A stretch of 60,760 bases of DNA, from assembly GCF_030646015.1 (NCBI RefSeq), contig NZ_JAUSLT010000049.1, positions 1-60,760 of the forward strand. Reading direction: 5' to 3'. The notes under the pieces were generated by a model. That model did not search any database. It was not told where the DNA came from and saw only the letters and a program-made list of their open reading frames with translations. This stretch comes from Bradyrhizobium sp. (GTDB lineage Bacteria; Pseudomonadota; Alphaproteobacteria; Rhizobiales; Xanthobacteraceae). A program made the translations under genes and the position numbers. Shown here piece after piece: positions 19,412 through 28,025 of this stretch. Positions within the stretch are counted from its first letter, which is position 1; each line of letters begins with the position of its first letter.

Positions 19412-21646
19412 CTAATGTTTGGCGGCGTCCGAGGCCGCGTTCTTGGCCGCGGCATTGTTGAGCACGATCAGGCCGTCCACGGCGACGCCGACCTTGGTAT
19501 TGATCAGGAACGGATTGACGTCGATCGAGGCGATGCGATTGCCGGCGTCCGCCATCAAATTGGAGAGACCGACGATGGCTTTTATCACGGATGCCTCGTG
19601 CAACGCGGGCTTGCCGCGATAGCCTTTCAACTTGACGCCGGCCTTGGTGCGGTTGATCAACTCCCTGGCCTCGGCGGCGTCCAGCGGCGCGCCGGCCAAT
19701 GCGACGTCCTTCATCAGCTCGATGTCGACGCCGCCGGTGCCGAACAGCACCACCGGTCCCATCTCGGCGTCGAGCGCGGCGCCGACCACCAGTTCGAGGT
19801 CGGCCTTGACCTGCTGCGCGATCAGGATGCCTTCAAGCTTCGGCTTGCCCTTGAGTTTTTTGACCCGGTTGGTGATGTCGGTGAAGGCCTTCTTCACCTC
19901 GGCGGCGTTGTTGATGTTCAGCACCACGCCGCCGATGTCGGATTTGTGCAGGATGTCCGCGCTGACCACCTTTGCAACGACGGGAAAGCCGATCTTCTTC
20001 GCGATCCTGACGGCATCGGCGGATGTCTGCGCGATCTCTTCCTTCGAGACCGGAATGCCGTAGGCCTTGAGAAGCTTTTTCGATGCGACTTCGTCGAGCG
20101 CGGCCGCGCCATTGGCGCCCTTCAGCGTCTTCTCCAGCGTCGCGCGCGCCGAGGCGCTTGAGCTCGATACGATGTCCGGCACCACCTTGCGCAAGCCGGC
20201 ATAGTCGATCAGCGATTTGATGGCGCCGACTGCGCGATCGAGCCCCTGCATCACCGCGATGTTCGGCAACGATTTGCGTAAGCCCTTGGTGAATTCGGTA
20301 AAGCCGATCGACATCGTGCTGATGTAGACCACGGGCTTCGACGCGGCGCCGGCCATGTCGTTGACGATGCGCAGATTGCGCTCGCGCAGTTCGTGCGGCG
20401 CTTTCGGCAATTCGGCGTCGATGATGACGATGTCGGTGTCGGGATCGTCGATCATGACCTGGATCGAGGCCATATAGACCGAGGGATCGACCACCGCGGC
20501 AAAACCGGCGTCGAGTGGATTGCCGACGATGCTGCCGGGGCCGAGCATTTTCGCCAGTTTCGCGGTGGCGTTGGGGCTCAGCGGCGCAAAGTTCAGCCCG
20601 GCCGAAAAGAACGCGTCGATCAGCAGGCCGCGCTTGCCGCCGGACAGCGATACCGCGGCGAGCCGGTTGCTCTTCGGCGGGTCGGCGTGAACGAAGCATT
20701 CGGTGGTTTCGATCAGCTCATCGAGGCCACGGACGCGAATCACGCCCTCCCGGGTCGAGATGGCATCAAACGTCTCGATCGAGCCGGCCAGCGCGCCGGT
20801 ATGGGCCATCGCGGCGGCGCGTCCGCCCTCCGACGCCCCGAGCTTGAGCGCGATCACCGGCTTGCCCGCGGCGCGCGCGGCCTTGCAGGCTTCGCGAAAC
20901 ACTTTTGTATTTCGCACGCCCTCGAGATAGACCACGATCACGCGAACCGAGGGATCGGCGGCGAAATAGCTCATCAGGTCGGGCGTTTCGAGACCGGTTT
21001 CGTTGCCGGTCGTCACCATGTAGCCGACGCCGACGCCACGATCCTCCAGCGCCTGGCGGATCGCCATCACGATCGCGCCGGATTGGCCGGCGATCGCGAC
21101 GGGACCTGCCTCCATCGTGACGATGCGGTCGTCGATATTGGTGAACAGGTTTTCGCCGGCGCTGAGATTGCCGAGGCAGTTCGGGCCGGTGACGGCGAGG
21201 CCGGTTTCCTTGACGGCCTGCTTCAGCTCGACCGCCAGTTTCTGACTTTCATCGTCCTGCAATTCGCTGAAGCCCGAGGTGACGATGGTGGCGGAACGGG
21301 CGCCCGCCGCGGCGGCGTCGCGGATCACCTGCACCGCGAAACGGGCCGGCACCAGCACCAGAACATGGTCCGGTTTGTCCGGCAGGCTGGCGAAGTCCTT
21401 GAAACAGGGGACGCCCCAGATGGTTTCGCGCTTCGAATTCACCGGATAGAGGCCGCCCGCGAACTTGTACTTGACCAGGTTGTTCCAGATCCGCTCGGCA
21501 TAATTGCCCGGTTTGTCGGTGGCGCCGACCAGCACGATGTTGCGCGGATGCAGCATCGCATGGATGCTTTTCACGATCTCGCTGGCGTCGGGGGCGGGGG
21601 ACCATTTGCCGGCCGAACCGGACGCATTGCTGGCGTGGGCTTCCAT
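19412..21646 (-). CDS. NDP-forming acetate-CoA ligase family protein
   Basis: 744-residue fused acyl-CoA synthetase of the ADP-forming type. The order is CoA-binding domain (about 30-130, with NIVLVGATDKPGNYA), succinyl-CoA-synthetase-like flavodoxin domain (180-480, TGPNCLGN, GQSGA), and a C-terminal ATP-grasp domain (from about 510, with KLLKAYGIPVSKEE and ADILHKSDIGGVVLNI). The phospho-histidine expected between domains is H282 in MAHTGALAG. Such enzymes interconvert acyl-CoA and acid with ATP synthesis or use. ATG at 21646 was preferred to a TTG at 21685. First gene of a probable four-gene operon. Confidence 0.88.
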   Translation of the reverse strand: MEAHASNASGSAGKWSPAPDASEIVKSIHAMLHPRNIVLVGATDKPGNYAERIWNNLVKYKFAGGLYPVNSKRETIWGVPCFKDFASLPDKPDHVLVLVPARFAVQVIRDAAAAGARSATIVTSGFSELQDDESQKLAVELKQAVKETGLAVTGPNCLGNLSAGENLFTNIDDRIVTMEAGPVAIAGQSGAIVMAIRQALEDRGVGVGYMVTTGNETGLETPDLMSYFAADPSVRVIVVYLEGVRNTKVFREACKAARAAGKPVIALKLGASEGGRAAAMAHTGALAGSIETFDAISTREGVIRVRGLDELIETTECFVHADPPKSNRLAAVSLSGGKRGLLIDAFFSAGLNFAPLSPNATAKLAKMLGPGSIVGNPLDAGFAAVVDPSVYMASIQVMIDDPDTDIVIIDAELPKAPHELRERNLRIVNDMAGAASKPVVYISTMSIGFTEFTKGLRKSLPNIAVMQGLDRAVGAIKSLIDYAGLRKVVPDIVSSSSASARATLEKTLKGANGAAALDEVASKKLLKAYGIPVSKEEIAQTSADAVRIAKKIGFPVVAKVVSADILHKSDIGGVVLNINNAAEVKKAFTDITNRVKKLKGKPKLEGILIAQQVKADLELVVGAALDAEMGPVVLFGTGGVDIELMKDVALAGAPLDAAEARELINRTKAGVKLKGYRGKPALHEASVIKAIVGLSNLMADAGNRIASIDVNPFLINTKVGVAVDGLIVLNNAAAKNAASDAAKH

Positions 21647-21955
21647 AGGTGTTTCTACCCTTCGTTTCTTGTTCTGCGGCAGCAAGCGATTCGACAGCGA
21701 GGGCGTATCTCTAGCCGCTGCGTGGCAGTTCGCCCATCTGGTTCACCGCACCGGAAACAAACAGATCATTTCCGCCCGCGTCAACACGCAGCCGTCCGGC
21801 TATCGGTTCCGGTTATTCCGTGGAGCGGTCTTACGCGGCAAAAAGAAAGGGGCCCCAGCTTGCGCTGGAGCCCCTCAACGGTCGGGGCATTGCCGGGTAT
21901 GTGCCCAAACCGTAGTTCTGGGCGCGACCTCGTAAGGTCGCGCCCCCGGGAGACC
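21647..21955. other. Intergenic stretch between acyl-CoA synthetase and amtB
   Basis: 309 nt with no credible gene on either strand. It holds the promoter region for the acyl-CoA synthetase gene near 21650-21830 and the amtB terminator hairpin at 21847-21875. Nothing else was recognised. Confidence 0.6.
21847..21875 (-). terminator. Rho-independent terminator after glnK-amtB
   Basis: On the minus strand an AGGGGCTCCAGC arm pairs with a GCTGGGGCCCCT arm around a short loop, followed directly by TTCTTTTT. This is about 80 nt after the amtB stop codon and is a textbook intrinsic terminator, one of two clear examples seen here. Confidence 0.85.
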
Positions 21956-23425
21956 TCACATGTTGTAGGCGCGTTCGGTGTGCTCGGTGATGTCGAGACC
22001 CTCGCGTTCCACCTCGACGGTGGCGCGGAGGCCTACGATCACATCGACGACCTTGAACAGGATCGCCGAACCGATGCCCGACCACACCAGCGTGGTGCCG
22101 ACGCCCCAGAACTGCGACGTCATCTGCGCGACCAGATCGTACTCCGCGATCTTGCCGATCGTGTAGTCCATGACGCCGGTGCCGCCGAGAGCCGGATTCA
22201 CCAGGATTCCGGTGCCGAGCGCGCCGACGATGCCGCCGACACAATGGACGCCGAACACGTCGAGCGCGTCGTCATAGCCGAGCGCGTTCTTGATCACGGT
22301 GCAGAAGAACAGGCAGACCACGCCGACCACGAGACCGAGCACGATCGCTCCCATCGGACCGGCGAAGCCGGCCGCGGGGGTGACCGCGACAAGTCCAGCC
22401 ACCGCGCCCGACAATGCGCCGAGCAGCGAGGGATGGCCCTTGATGATCCATTCCGCGAACATCCAGGCCAGTGCCGCCGCCGCAGTTGCGACGAAGGAGT
22501 TGGTCATGGCGAGCGCGGCGCCGCCGGAGGCTTCGAGGTTCGATCCGGCGTTGAAGCCGAACCAGCCGACCCAGAGCAGCGAGGCGCCGATCATGGTCAT
22601 GGTCAGCGAATGCGGAGCCATCAGGTCCTTGCCGTATCCGGTACGCTTGCCGATCAGGATCGCACCGACGAGACCGGCGATGCCGGCGTTGATGTGCACC
22701 ACGGTGCCACCGGCAAAATCGAGCGCGCCCTTCTTGAAGATCCAGCCGGCATCGTCCGCAAACGCGGTCTTCGCGGTTTCGAAGGCGGCGGTCGCAGCCG
22801 TCTTGGCAGCGCCGTCGGCTGCGGTTTCCACGGCCTTCAGCGCCGCGGTGATCGCGTCCGGTCCAGCCCAGTACCAAACCATGTGCGCGATCGGCAGATA
22901 GATCAGGGTTACCCAGAGCGGGACGAACAGCGCGACCGCCGCGAACTTCATGCGTTCGGCGAACGCGCCGACGATGAGAGCGGGGGTGATCGCCGCAAAC
23001 GTCATCTGGAAGCAGATGTAGATCAGCTCCGTGATGTTGACGTCAGCGGTGAAGGTCGCCACCTGGGCATCCAGAATGGTCTTGCCTTCCGGCGCGATCT
23101 TCAGGAAGGCCTTGGAGAAGCCACCGATGAAGTCCGAGCCGCCGGTGAAGGCCAGGCTGTAGCCGTACAGCACCCAGATAATGGTGACGATGCAGACGGT
23201 GTAGAAAACCTGCGCCAGCACCGAGAGCATGTTCTTGGAGCGGACCAGGCCGCCATAGAACAGCGCAAGGCCGGGGATCGTCATCAACAGCACCAGAACC
23301 GTCGATGTCATCATCCAGGCATTGTCGCCCTTGTTGACGGTTGCCTCGGCACAGGCAGCGGTCGCGGTGAGCAGGCCGACTGCGAAGGCCGCCAATCCCG
23401 CGCTATAGGGACGTTTGAACGTCAT
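21956..23425 (-). CDS. amtB: Ammonium transporter AmtB (distal copy)
   Basis: 489-residue ammonium channel. A cleaved N-terminal signal (AGLAAFAVGLLTATAACA) precedes about 11 membrane segments. Signature segments are DNAWMMTSTVLVLLMTIPG, FYGGLVRSKN, the pore region around GGTVVHINAGIAGLVGA (pore histidine), FNAGSNLEA and DVFGVHCVGGIVGALGTG (second pore histidine). A hydrophilic alanine-rich insertion near 225-265 is longer than usual. ATG at 23425 has a strong AGGAG site. It follows glnK by 36 nt and is followed by an intrinsic terminator. GlnK binding is expected to gate it. Confidence 0.95.
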   Translation of the reverse strand: MTFKRPYSAGLAAFAVGLLTATAACAEATVNKGDNAWMMTSTVLVLLMTIPGLALFYGGLVRSKNMLSVLAQVFYTVCIVTIIWVLYGYSLAFTGGSDFIGGFSKAFLKIAPEGKTILDAQVATFTADVNITELIYICFQMTFAAITPALIVGAFAERMKFAAVALFVPLWVTLIYLPIAHMVWYWAGPDAITAALKAVETAADGAAKTAATAAFETAKTAFADDAGWIFKKGALDFAGGTVVHINAGIAGLVGAILIGKRTGYGKDLMAPHSLTMTMIGASLLWVGWFGFNAGSNLEASGGAALAMTNSFVATAAAALAWMFAEWIIKGHPSLLGALSGAVAGLVAVTPAAGFAGPMGAIVLGLVVGVVCLFFCTVIKNALGYDDALDVFGVHCVGGIVGALGTGILVNPALGGTGVMDYTIGKIAEYDLVAQMTSQFWGVGTTLVWSGIGSAILFKVVDVIVGLRATVEVEREGLDITEHTERAYNM

Positions 23426-23460
23426 TTGTTGTACTCCTGAGTGTAAGGTTGAGCGCGAAA

Positions 23461-23799
23461 TCAAAGGGCCGCGGCATCGGCCTCGCCGGTGCGGATGCGG
23501 ACCGCATGGTCGAGGTTGATGACGAAGATCTTGCCGTCGCCGATCTGTCCGGTTTTGGCCGCCGTGGTGATGGCGTCGATGGTCTTGTCGACCTGGTCCG
23601 AGGCGATCGCGACCTCGATCTTGATCTTGGGCAGGAAGCTCACGGCGTATTCGGCACCGCGATAGATTTCCGTATGGCCTTTCTGCCGGCCATATCCCTT
23701 GACTTCCGTCACCGTGAGACCGTGAACGCCAATGGCGGTCAGGGCGTCCCGGACTTCTTCGAGTTTGAATGGCTTGATGATCGCCATAACAATTTTCAT
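23461..23799 (-). CDS. glnK: PII nitrogen regulatory protein GlnK (distal copy)
   Basis: 112-residue PII trimer subunit that senses 2-oxoglutarate and ATP/ADP and plugs AmtB when ammonium is plentiful. It starts [15 protein letters not shown], carries the T-loop [12 protein letters not shown] with uridylylation target Y51, and ends with the GDGKIFV...RIRTGE C-loop. It is nearly identical in layout to the second copy at 25517. A sigma54-like promoter lies about 106 nt upstream. Co-transcribed with amtB downstream. Confidence 0.96.
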   Translation of the reverse strand: MKIVMAIIKPFKLEEVRDALTAIGVHGLTVTEVKGYGRQKGHTEIYRGAEYAVSFLPKIKIEVAIASDQVDKTIDAITTAAKTGQIGDGKIFVINLDHAVRIRTGEADAAAL

Positions 23800-23904
23800 G
23801 GGTCCTATCCCCGCTTGGGCCCGGACCAGACACGACCGGGCGTTCTCGACTGAGGTTCACCACGCGGAGAAGTTCACTACGCGGGCACAGCCAGACCAGA
23901 TAGA

Positions 23905-23920
23905 ATCAAATGCCGTGCCA
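23905..23920 (-). promoter_or_regulatory. Candidate sigma54 (RpoN) promoter upstream of glnK-amtB
   Basis: The minus strand reads TGGCACGGCATTTGA, matching TGGCAC-N5-TTGC with correct GG-to-G spacing and one mismatch (A for the last C of the -12 element). It lies about 106 nt before the glnK start. In proteobacteria glnK-amtB is normally under NtrC and sigma54, which supports the assignment. The 307-nt gap 23800-24106 shows no gene. Confidence 0.55.
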
Positions 23921-24106
23921 GATCGGCCGCATTCCCTAACGGTTTATGAACGCGGGCCTTTTCGGACTTTTCGGGAATCGGCCCGACCTGCGCTATTCCG
24001 CCGCGCCTAAAGCCTAGCCATGCCTGCTCAGTTATGAGGCAGGACAGACTGCGGACATAATTGTGCCCATGGGGCGGGCAACTTTCAGGTATTTAGGTAG
24101 AGAAGC

Positions 24107-25420
24107 CTATTGAAGCGCCTCGCCATGCTGCGAAATATCCAGGCCTTCCATCTCCTGTTGCAGCGAAACCCGCAGCGGCACGAAGGCGCCAACCAGCTTC
24201 AGCAGCACGAAGGTCATGCCGCCCGACCACAGCAGGGTGACGGCCACGCCGTAGAACTGAATCAGCAATTGCCGCCCATTGCCCTCGAGCAGGCCGGAGG
24301 TCCCGCCGATCGCGGCGGTCGCGAACACGCCGGCCAGCAACGTGCCGGTCATGCCGCCGATGCCATGAACCCCGAAGACGTCGAGCGAATCGTCGTAGCC
24401 GAGGCGCTGCTTCAGGCTGGTGCAGGCCCAGAAGCACAGCAGGCCGGCGATCACGCCGATGACGATGCCGTGCCAGGGCTCGACGAACCCCGAGGCCGGC
24501 GTGATGGTGCCCAATCCCGCCACCGCGCCGGAGATCATGCCGAGCACCGACGGCTTGCGCCGGGTCGACCATTCGACCGCGGCCCAGGTCAGCGCGCCGG
24601 CGCAGGCGGCAAGGTGCGTCGCCGTGATCGCCATGACCGCGCGGGGACTGGCTGACAGCGCCGAGCCGCCATTGAAGCCGAACCATCCGACCCACAGCAT
24701 GCCGGTACCGATCACCGCGAGCGACAGATCGAACGGCGCCAGATTTTCGGTGCCGTAACCATGGCGCTTGCCCATCACCTTGGCCGCGACCAGGCCGCCT
24801 ACTCCGGCGGACAGATGCACCACGAGGCCGCCGGCAAAATCCAGCACGCCCATGGTGGCGAGGAAGCCGCCGCCCCACACCCAGTGCGCCAGCGGCACAT
24901 AGACGAACATGAACCAGCCGACGGAAAACAGCAGGTAGGCCGAGAACCGCATCCGATCAGCCACGGCACCCGCCACCAGCGCCACCGTGATGATCGCAAA
25001 CGTCATCTGGTAGAGCATGAACAGCGCTTCCGGAATCGTCTTCGCCGCCGGGTTGACGTCGTCCATCTTCATGCCGGCGAGAAACCAGCGATCCAGCGTC
25101 CCGAGCCACGGACCGTCGCCGACGAAAGCCAGCGAATAGCCGAACGCGACCCAGAGAATTGAAATCAGCGCCACGGCGGCAAGGCTCTGCGCCATCGTCG
25201 CCAATACGTTCTTTTTGCGCACCATGCCCGAATAGAACAGCGCCAGGCCCGGGATGGTCATCATCAGCACCAGCGCGGTGGCGGCGATCATCCAGGCGGT
25301 ATCGGCGGCATTGATGCCGGACGGTTCAGCGGCCAGGGCCGGCGTCACCAGCGATACCAACAATGATGCGATCGAAAAGGTCGCCGCAGCGCGAGCTGCG
25401 TGACGTGGCAGAACCCCCAT
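24107..25420 (-). CDS. amtB: Ammonium transporter AmtB (proximal copy)
   Basis: 437-residue ammonium channel with an N-terminal signal (AATFSIASLLVSLVTPALAA) and about 11 membrane segments. Shared signatures are DTAWMIAATALVLMMTIPG, FYSGMVRKKN, GGLVVHLSAGVGGLVAA (pore histidine), FNGGSALSA and DVFGVHGIGGMTGTL. It lacks the alanine-rich insertion of the distal copy and is clearly paralogous rather than a recent identical duplication. It lies 96 nt after the second glnK gene. No clear terminator follows before the next glnK, so read-through into the distal pair is possible. Confidence 0.94.
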   Translation of the reverse strand: MGVLPRHAARAAATFSIASLLVSLVTPALAAEPSGINAADTAWMIAATALVLMMTIPGLALFYSGMVRKKNVLATMAQSLAAVALISILWVAFGYSLAFVGDGPWLGTLDRWFLAGMKMDDVNPAAKTIPEALFMLYQMTFAIITVALVAGAVADRMRFSAYLLFSVGWFMFVYVPLAHWVWGGGFLATMGVLDFAGGLVVHLSAGVGGLVAAKVMGKRHGYGTENLAPFDLSLAVIGTGMLWVGWFGFNGGSALSASPRAVMAITATHLAACAGALTWAAVEWSTRRKPSVLGMISGAVAGLGTITPASGFVEPWHGIVIGVIAGLLCFWACTSLKQRLGYDDSLDVFGVHGIGGMTGTLLAGVFATAAIGGTSGLLEGNGRQLLIQFYGVAVTLLWSGGMTFVLLKLVGAFVPLRVSLQQEMEGLDISQHGEALQ

Positions 25421-25516
25421 GATGTTTCCCCAGCCTGTTATCGAAATAAGATGTCTTGATGCGATGTCTTCACGCGGTGTCTTGGAGCACCGCTGTGTTG
25501 ATGCCGTGAAAGCCCG

Positions 25517-25864
<348 letters not shown>

Positions 25865-26086
25865 TTATCTTCTCAATTTCGGTAATTGGGCGTCGGGTGA
25901 TTTGCGCCTGACCAAATCTGGCATCTTTCTGGGCAAATGGCACAAAAAAGTTGCAAGCGGTGGGAAAACATTTGTGGCCGGCCGCCGGCATCCCTGTACA
26001 GGGGCCCGGATCGTCCGCCACAATGGCTTTTTGCGGCGCCGGAGCCTTGGAGGCGCGTCGCGCGGCCAACCGGGGGAGAAGATCAT

Positions 26087-26956
26087 ATGGCGGCTCGATC
26101 CTGGTTTTATGCATCCGAGGGCCAGCAGCAGGGCCCCTATCCCGAGATCCAGCTTCGCGAGTTGATCGCCCGGGGCACCATCACACTGGAGACGCTGGTC
26201 TGGACCGAGGGCATGGCCAATTGGCAGCGGGTGGCAGAAATCCCGGGCCTCGCTCCGGGCGCCTCGCGACCGCCGGCGATGCCGCGCGCCGGCACCGCCT
26301 TGCCGCGCACCGGCGGGTATAGCGACGGACCGCTTTCGATCGACCTGCCGCTGTGGAGCTTCCTCGGTCGTGTCCTGCTGCTGGGGATCGGATCCCTGCT
26401 GGTGATTCCCGCGCCGTGGACCGGGACCGCCTTTTACCGCTGGATGGCGTCGCGAACCCAGGTGCCCGGCCGGCCGAATTTCGCCTTCAACGGCCAGCCC
26501 GGCGACATCTGGTACGTCTTCATCGCGACGGGGCTGCTGAACTATGCGAGCGTGTACGACAGCACCCTGCAACTTCTCGCCATTCCGGTTTCGGCGTATC
26601 TGTCCTGGATATTGCTGCGATGGCTCGCCGGTAATCTCAGTTCGAACGGGCAGCCGCTTCCGATCGCCTTCAACGGCAGCGCGGTCACCTTCATCGGATG
26701 GCAGTTGCTGACGTACATCTCGTTCATCACCATCATCGGCTGGGCCTGGGTCACCGCGGCCTGGGTGCGCTGGATCTGCCGCAACATCAGCGGCACGCGT
26801 CGCGAGGTGATCTTCAACGGTTCGGGGCTGGAAATCCTGTGGCGGACGATCGTGCTCGGGATTGGCTGCGCCTTCCTGATCCCGATTCCATGGGTGCTGC
26901 GCTGGTATAACCGCTGGTTCGTCTCCCAGTTCGAGCTTGTCGAGCGGGCCGCCTGA
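26087..26956 (+). CDS. GYF_2 (DUF4339)-domain multi-pass membrane protein
   Basis: 289-residue protein of unknown function. Residues 5-55 form a GYF_2/DUF4339 domain (WFYASEGQQQGPY, then LVWTEGMANWQRV), thought to bind proline-rich peptides. After a proline-rich linker come five or six hydrophobic segments arranged around three copies of an FNG motif (NFAFNGQPGD, IAFNGSAVTF, VIFNGSGLEI), reminiscent of the repeated units of YjgN/DUF898 membrane proteins. Start ATG follows GGGGGAGAAG. Convergent with tesB. Confidence 0.75.
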   Translation: MAARSWFYASEGQQQGPYPEIQLRELIARGTITLETLVWTEGMANWQRVAEIPGLAPGASRPPAMPRAGTALPRTGGYSDGPLSIDLPLWSFLGRVLLLGIGSLLVIPAPWTGTAFYRWMASRTQVPGRPNFAFNGQPGDIWYVFIATGLLNYASVYDSTLQLLAIPVSAYLSWILLRWLAGNLSSNGQPLPIAFNGSAVTFIGWQLLTYISFITIIGWAWVTAAWVRWICRNISGTRREVIFNGSGLEILWRTIVLGIGCAFLIPIPWVLRWYNRWFVSQFELVERAA

Positions 26957-26972
26957 CGCAAGCTTACGCCGT

Positions 26973-27833
26973 TCACTTGCGCTCGCGCAGCGAGCCTTCC
27001 TGCGCCACCGAAGCCACCAGCGTGCCGTCCTGCTTGAAGATCATGCCGCGGGTGAGGCCGCGGCCGCCGCGCGCGCTCGGCGAATCCTGCGCATAGAGCA
27101 GCCATTCGTCGGCGCGGAACGGGCGGTGAAACCACATCGCGTGGTCGAGGCTCGCCGGCATCATCCGCTTGTCGAACAGCGTCCGGCCGTAACGCGCCAT
27201 CGCGGCATCCAGCAGCGAGAAATCCGAGGCATAGGCCAGCGCGCACATGTGCAGCGCCGGATCGTCCGGCAGTTTCGAGGCGGTCCGGATCCAGACATTG
27301 ATACGGCCGTCGTCGATCTTCTGGCCGAAATAGCGGCCGAGCTCGACCGGGCGCAGTTCGATCGGGCGGTCCGACTCGTAATAGCGCCGGATGAATTCCG
27401 GCATCTCGCGGAACATCGGCTGTTTTACGATCTCGTCGGCGGTGAGTTTTTCCGGCGGCGGCACGTCGGGCATCTTGTCCTGGTGGTCGAACGCGCCTTC
27501 CTCCTCGACATGGAACGACACCATGATCGAGAAGATGGCGTTGCCGTGCTGGATCGCGGTAACCCTTCGGGTCGAATAGCTCTTGCCGTCGCGCAGCCGT
27601 TCGACCTCGTAGATGATCGGAATCTGCGGATCGCCCGGCAGGATGAAATAGCAGTGCAGCGAATGCGGCAGCCGGCCCTCGACGGTGCGGCACGCTGCCA
27701 CCATGGCCTGCCCGATCACCTGCCCGCCGAACACCCGTTGCCAGCTCGTCTTCGGGCTGTTGCCGCGGAACAGGTTCACCTCGATCGGCTCGAGATCGAG
27801 AATGGAAATCAGGTCGATGACGCCTTTGGACAT
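26973..27833 (-). CDS. tesB: Acyl-CoA thioesterase II
   Basis: 286-residue double-hotdog thioesterase that hydrolyses medium and long acyl-CoAs. Recognisable parts are the N-terminal LEPIEVNLFRGNSP, RVFGGQVIGQAMVAA, the HSLHCYFILPGD segment and the C-terminal half with SLDHAMWFHRPFRADEW and GRGLTRGMIF, carrying the catalytic Asp/Thr/Gln region. Length is typical of TesB (about 286). The ATG at 27833 gives a standard N-terminus; an upstream frame translates a palindromic repeat. Confidence 0.93.
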   Translation of the reverse strand: MSKGVIDLISILDLEPIEVNLFRGNSPKTSWQRVFGGQVIGQAMVAACRTVEGRLPHSLHCYFILPGDPQIPIIYEVERLRDGKSYSTRRVTAIQHGNAIFSIMVSFHVEEEGAFDHQDKMPDVPPPEKLTADEIVKQPMFREMPEFIRRYYESDRPIELRPVELGRYFGQKIDDGRINVWIRTASKLPDDPALHMCALAYASDFSLLDAAMARYGRTLFDKRMMPASLDHAMWFHRPFRADEWLLYAQDSPSARGGRGLTRGMIFKQDGTLVASVAQEGSLRERK

Positions 27834-27854
27834 GGCAGCGCTTTCAATTCTTTC

Positions 27855-27940
27855 CGTCATTCCGGGGCGTGAGCGGTAGCGAAGGAACCCGGAATCTCGA
27901 GATTCCGGGTTCACGCCAAGACGCGTGCCCCGGAATGACG
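27855..27940. repeat. Palindromic repeat, CATTCCGGG family
   Basis: Starts CGTCATTCCGGGGCG and ends CCCCGGAATGACG, with a perfect inner palindrome CCCGGAATCTCGAGATTCCGGG. It lies between the divergent tesB and UbiH-like genes, an unusual site for a terminator-like element because it occupies the shared promoter region. Related to copies at 1318 and 42421. Confidence 0.8.
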
Positions 27941-28025
27941 GCATTGGAGCCAACGGCCCCTTGCTTCGCGTATCTGTTTCGCCCAGCTATACTCCGTGGG
28001 CAAGGGCGTCAGTGAGTGAGATAGC

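Noticed and set aside
20393..23440. Very long open frame on the plus strand opposite the acyl-CoA synthetase and amtB genes
   Set aside because: It is the antisense of two well-recognised genes, has arginine/glycine/histidine-rich translation typical of a GC-rich shadow frame and matches no family.
25938..25954. TGGCAC...TTGC pattern ahead of the GYF-domain gene, sigma54-like
   Set aside because: The spacer is 7 bases instead of 5, so the GG-to-GC distance is 14 rather than 12; sigma54 does not tolerate this.
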